Source of the DNA: Hyphomicrobiales bacterium
GTDB taxonomy: Bacteria; Pseudomonadota; Alphaproteobacteria; Rhizobiales; Xanthobacteraceae
DNA: 7,731 nucleotides
NCBI GenBank assembly: GCA_017304505.1
Contig: JAFKKQ010000464.1
Span: forward strand, 1-7,731
Direction: 5' to 3'
The first letter of the stretch is position 1. The number at the start of each line of letters is the position of its first letter. The position numbers and the translations under genes were made by a program. This document shows, piece after piece, positions 6,298-7,731 of this stretch. The notes under the pieces are model-generated. The model saw only the letters and a list, made by a program, of their open reading frames with translations. It searched no databases and had not been told where the DNA came from.

Positions 6298-6325
6298 TTG
6301 TCTCGATGGCCCGTGCCGCTATTCA
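6298..6325 (+). promoter_or_regulatory. Candidate sigma70-type promoter for the PEP-mutase-like gene
   Basis: TTGTCT (6298-6303), a 16-base spacer and TATTCA (6320-6325) lie ~57 bases before the GTG start of the rightward enzyme gene, in the 116-base divergent spacer. The match to the -35/-10 consensus is only moderate. The opposite-strand promoter for the ModA-like gene must share this spacer, and I cannot place it. Confidence 0.3.
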
Positions 6326-6382
6326 TAACAGCCATACAGGATGACCGCGACAAGGAGCGGCCGAAGCAAACGAGGACACTCC

Positions 6383-7246
6383 GTGGACAAGCTCAAAGAC
6401 CTGATCAACGGCCCCGACCTCATCGTCGCGCCCTGCGCGCTCAACCCGATCATGGCGCAGATGGCGGCCGAGGCGGGCTTCAAAGCGGCCTATCTCAGCG
6501 GCGGCTCGCTCGGCTGGTACAAGGGCGTCACCGAGGCCGGACTGTCGCTCACCGAGATGATCCAGGTGGTGGTGGACATCCGCACCGTCACGCCGATCCC
6601 GGTGGTGCTCGATGCCGGCGGCGGCTGGGGCGATCCCGTCCACGTCCACCGCACCATCGCCATGTCGGAGGCCGCCGGCGTTCAGTGCATCGAGATCGAG
6701 GACCAGTTGCTGCCGCGCCGCGTCGAGCACCACATCGGCATCGACAACCTGGTGACGCCGGAACTGGCGGCCGACCGCATCCGGGAGGCGGCCGCCGCCC
6801 GCACCGATCCGAACCTGGTGATCGTCGGCCGCACCAATGCCATCCGCGTCGGCGGAATGGACGACGCGCTGCGCCGCGCCGAGATGATGAAAAAGGCCGG
6901 CGCGGACATGCTGTTCGTCTACGGCCGCAAGCCCGAGGACATGCGCCACTTCGCCGAGCGGCTGCCGGCGCCGCTCATGACCTTCGCGCCGCCGGATGGA
7001 TGGTCGACCTTCCCGATCTCCAAGGCAGAGATGGCGAAGATGGGCTATCGGCTCGCCGCCTCGTCGGGCTCAGCCTTCGCGGCGATGGTCCGGGCCGTAC
7101 GGCAATCCTACGAGTGCCTGGCCCAGGACAGGCTGGACCCCTTCCTCGGAGCCGGCGGAGCCGAGAAGGAAATGAAGGCCGCGCACAAGATCACGGGCCT
7201 CGACCGGCTGCTCGAGATCGAGCGGCGGACCATGAAGGGCATGTAG
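6383..7246 (+). CDS. Isocitrate lyase / PEP mutase superfamily protein
   Basis: A 287-residue cytoplasmic TIM-barrel enzyme of the isocitrate lyase/phosphoenolpyruvate mutase superfamily, whose members make or break C-C or P-C bonds next to a carboxylate or oxaloacetate-like group with bound Mg2+. The GTG at 6383 is chosen because the domain starts there and AGGA lies eight bases upstream; an ATG at 6341 would add 14 atypical residues. Barrel landmarks are AAYLSGGSLGW (35-45), VVLDAGGGWGDP (74-85, with D77), IEIEDQ (103-108, with E106 and D107 at the metal-binding strand) and IVGRTNAIR (147-155). In isocitrate and methylisocitrate lyases the IEDQ strand leads to a K-x-C-G-H catalytic loop. 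Here the equivalent is PRRVEHHIG (111-119), with no cysteine, so true lyase activity of that kind is unlikely. Oxaloacetate decarboxylase-, hydrolase- or mutase-like chemistry is possible. Close solute-binding genes suggest a carboxylate pathway, by inference only. Confidence 0.88.
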   Translation: MDKLKDLINGPDLIVAPCALNPIMAQMAAEAGFKAAYLSGGSLGWYKGVTEAGLSLTEMIQVVVDIRTVTPIPVVLDAGGGWGDPVHVHRTIAMSEAAGVQCIEIEDQLLPRRVEHHIGIDNLVTPELAADRIREAAAARTDPNLVIVGRTNAIRVGGMDDALRRAEMMKKAGADMLFVYGRKPEDMRHFAERLPAPLMTFAPPDGWSTFPISKAEMAKMGYRLAASSGSAFAAMVRAVRQSYECLAQDRLDPFLGAGGAEKEMKAAHKITGLDRLLEIERRTMKGM

Positions 7247-7279
7247 GCGGCGGCATGTTGCGGCCTTGATCCCGCCGCC
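7246..7279 (+). terminator. Weak hairpin after the PEP-mutase-like gene
   Basis: GGCGGCGG (7246-7253) can pair with CCGCCGCC (7272-7279) across an 18-base loop, beginning at the last base of the stop codon. Only CTTATCG follows, with no T-run, so intrinsic termination would be weak at best. The next gene starts 83 bases after the stop and could be co-transcribed. Confidence 0.3.
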
Positions 7280-7329
7280 CTTATCGACGACATTGCCCCA
7301 CTTAGAGGCCGAAAGCCGAAGGACCGCCG

Positions 7330-7587
7330 ATGGACGCCACCGCTCAGAAACCGCAAGGCCGCCGGATCGTCTGGCTGAACGTGATGACCGTGCTGAGCGC
7401 GGCTGTCCTCATCGGCGCAGAGGTGTTCGGCGCCGCCTTCGCCGCCGGCTGGGCCTTCGCCAACCTCTTCCATCTCGGGCCCTACGGCGTCCACATCGTG
7501 CAGGGCCTGCTTTTCCTCTGCGGCATCGCCGTCATGACTCGCTTCGTGCACAACGCGCGCCGCATCGAGCCGTTCACCGAAGGCTGA
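7330..7587 (+). CDS. Small two-helix inner-membrane protein, function unknown
   Basis: An 85-residue protein with two hydrophobic segments, roughly residues 16-41 and 52-70. They are joined by a short loop (NLFHLGPYG) and flanked by basic residues (K7, R11-R12 before the first; R71, R77-R78 after the second). This charge pattern predicts a helical hairpin with both ends in the cytoplasm. The ATG at 7330 follows AAGGA at 7319-7323, six bases upstream, a good ribosome binding site. Small aromatic and glycine residues (VFGAAFAAGWAFANLF) may favour tight helix packing. I do not recognise a named family; proteins of this appearance occur as conserved hypotheticals in Bradyrhizobium-like genomes (from memory, not searched). 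Same strand as the enzyme upstream, 83 bases away, so an operon is possible but not shown. Confidence 0.75.
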   Translation: MDATAQKPQGRRIVWLNVMTVLSAAVLIGAEVFGAAFAAGWAFANLFHLGPYGVHIVQGLLFLCGIAVMTRFVHNARRIEPFTEG

Positions 7588-7603
7588 GCGCGCGGCCGGA
7601 GCG

Positions 7604-7685
7604 GCGCGTCTTGCCGGACGCGTTTTGCCGTTTGCAAAAATTCTCTTAAGCACCCGCCGCGAATTTTTTTGTCGGCAAGACGCGC
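7604..7685. repeat. 13-bp perfect inverted repeat with A/T-rich interior
   Basis: GCGCGTCTTGCCG (7604-7616) and CGGCAAGACGCGC (7673-7685) are exact reverse complements separated by 56 bases. The interior holds a small hairpin, TTTTGC (7623-7628) with GCAAAA (7634-7639), and a run of seven T (7664-7670). It lies 16 bases after the small membrane protein gene. It could act as a complex terminator, an extragenic palindromic repeat or part of a small RNA. The T-run sits inside the large stem, not after it, so it is not a standard intrinsic terminator. Confidence 0.6.
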
Positions 7686-7701
7686 GAACGCGCCAAAGAT
7701 G

Positions 7702-7729
7702 TTGACTCCCCCGACAATTTGATTATCTC
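7702..7729 (+). promoter_or_regulatory. Candidate promoter at the window edge
   Basis: TTGACT (7702-7707), a 16-base spacer and TATCTC (7724-7729) resemble a sigma70-type promoter with a near-consensus -35 and a fair -10. It would drive a rightward gene outside the window. Its position just after the inverted repeat fits a new transcription unit starting here. Confidence 0.4.
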
Positions 7730-7731
7730 CC

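Noticed and set aside
6323..6949. Minus-strand open frame of 208 codons with many histidines.
   Set aside because: Antisense to the PEP-mutase-like gene; the histidines come from antisense reading of GC-rich codons, not a metal-binding protein.
6298..7269. Alternative plus-strand frame of 323 codons over the PEP-mutase-like gene.
   Set aside because: Very rich in Arg, Pro and Gly with no fold motifs; the frame starting at 6383 carries the domain.
7604..7685. CRISPR repeat or insertion-sequence end.
   Set aside because: Only one pair of arms, no repeated spacer units, no transposase and no target duplication visible.

Overview
The window looks like GC-rich proteobacterial chromosome, most likely from an alphaproteobacterium of the Bradyrhizobium/Rhodopseudomonas group. 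This placement is inference. It rests on strong GC bias at third codon positions, the gene order M3 peptidase - DUF1007 protein - (nickel transporter start), and several solute-binding proteins with no membrane partners beside them. The first ~440 bases look different: they are less biased and carry the N-terminus of a TonB-dependent siderophore receptor more typical of gamma- or betaproteobacteria. They may have a separate origin.

Left part (1-3262). A rightward TonB receptor gene runs into an abrupt break at about 438-452. From the other side of the same break, a leftward gene that overlaps the end of the DUF1007 gene, and looks like the start of a nickel/cobalt transporter, is also cut off after about 20 codons. 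Both genes lose their 3' parts at one point, which marks a chimeric junction or a deletion/rearrangement. Further right, on the minus strand, are a secreted DUF1007 protein and a Dcp/oligopeptidase-A-like M3 metallopeptidase. The peptidase has a one-base frameshift about 13 codons before its natural stop.

Middle part (3263-5594). A 228-base spacer holds a GC-rich hairpin, a long imperfect inverted repeat and a short direct repeat. Two complete Bug/TctC-type periplasmic carboxylate-binding proteins follow, transcribed divergently from a 145-base region. That region carries a series of CGAAC-containing repeats that could be operator sites. No TctA or TctB membrane subunit is present.

Right part (5595-7731). 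A leftward ModA-like substrate-binding protein without a signal peptide seems to have lost its normal C-terminus. Its frame stays open for ~165 more codons antisense to the second Bug gene. Divergent from it is an isocitrate lyase/PEP-mutase-superfamily enzyme whose lyase cysteine motif is replaced. Next come an 85-residue two-helix membrane protein of unknown function, a 13-bp inverted repeat with an A/T-rich interior, and a possible promoter at the edge.

Taken together, the middle and right parts suggest uptake and metabolism of small carboxylates (Bug proteins plus a C-C/P-C lyase-fold enzyme), but the substrates cannot be read from the sequence. I see no CRISPR array, tRNA, rRNA, transposase or defence system. 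The strongest signals are the three broken or frameshifted gene ends and the repeated motif in the divergent Bug promoter region.
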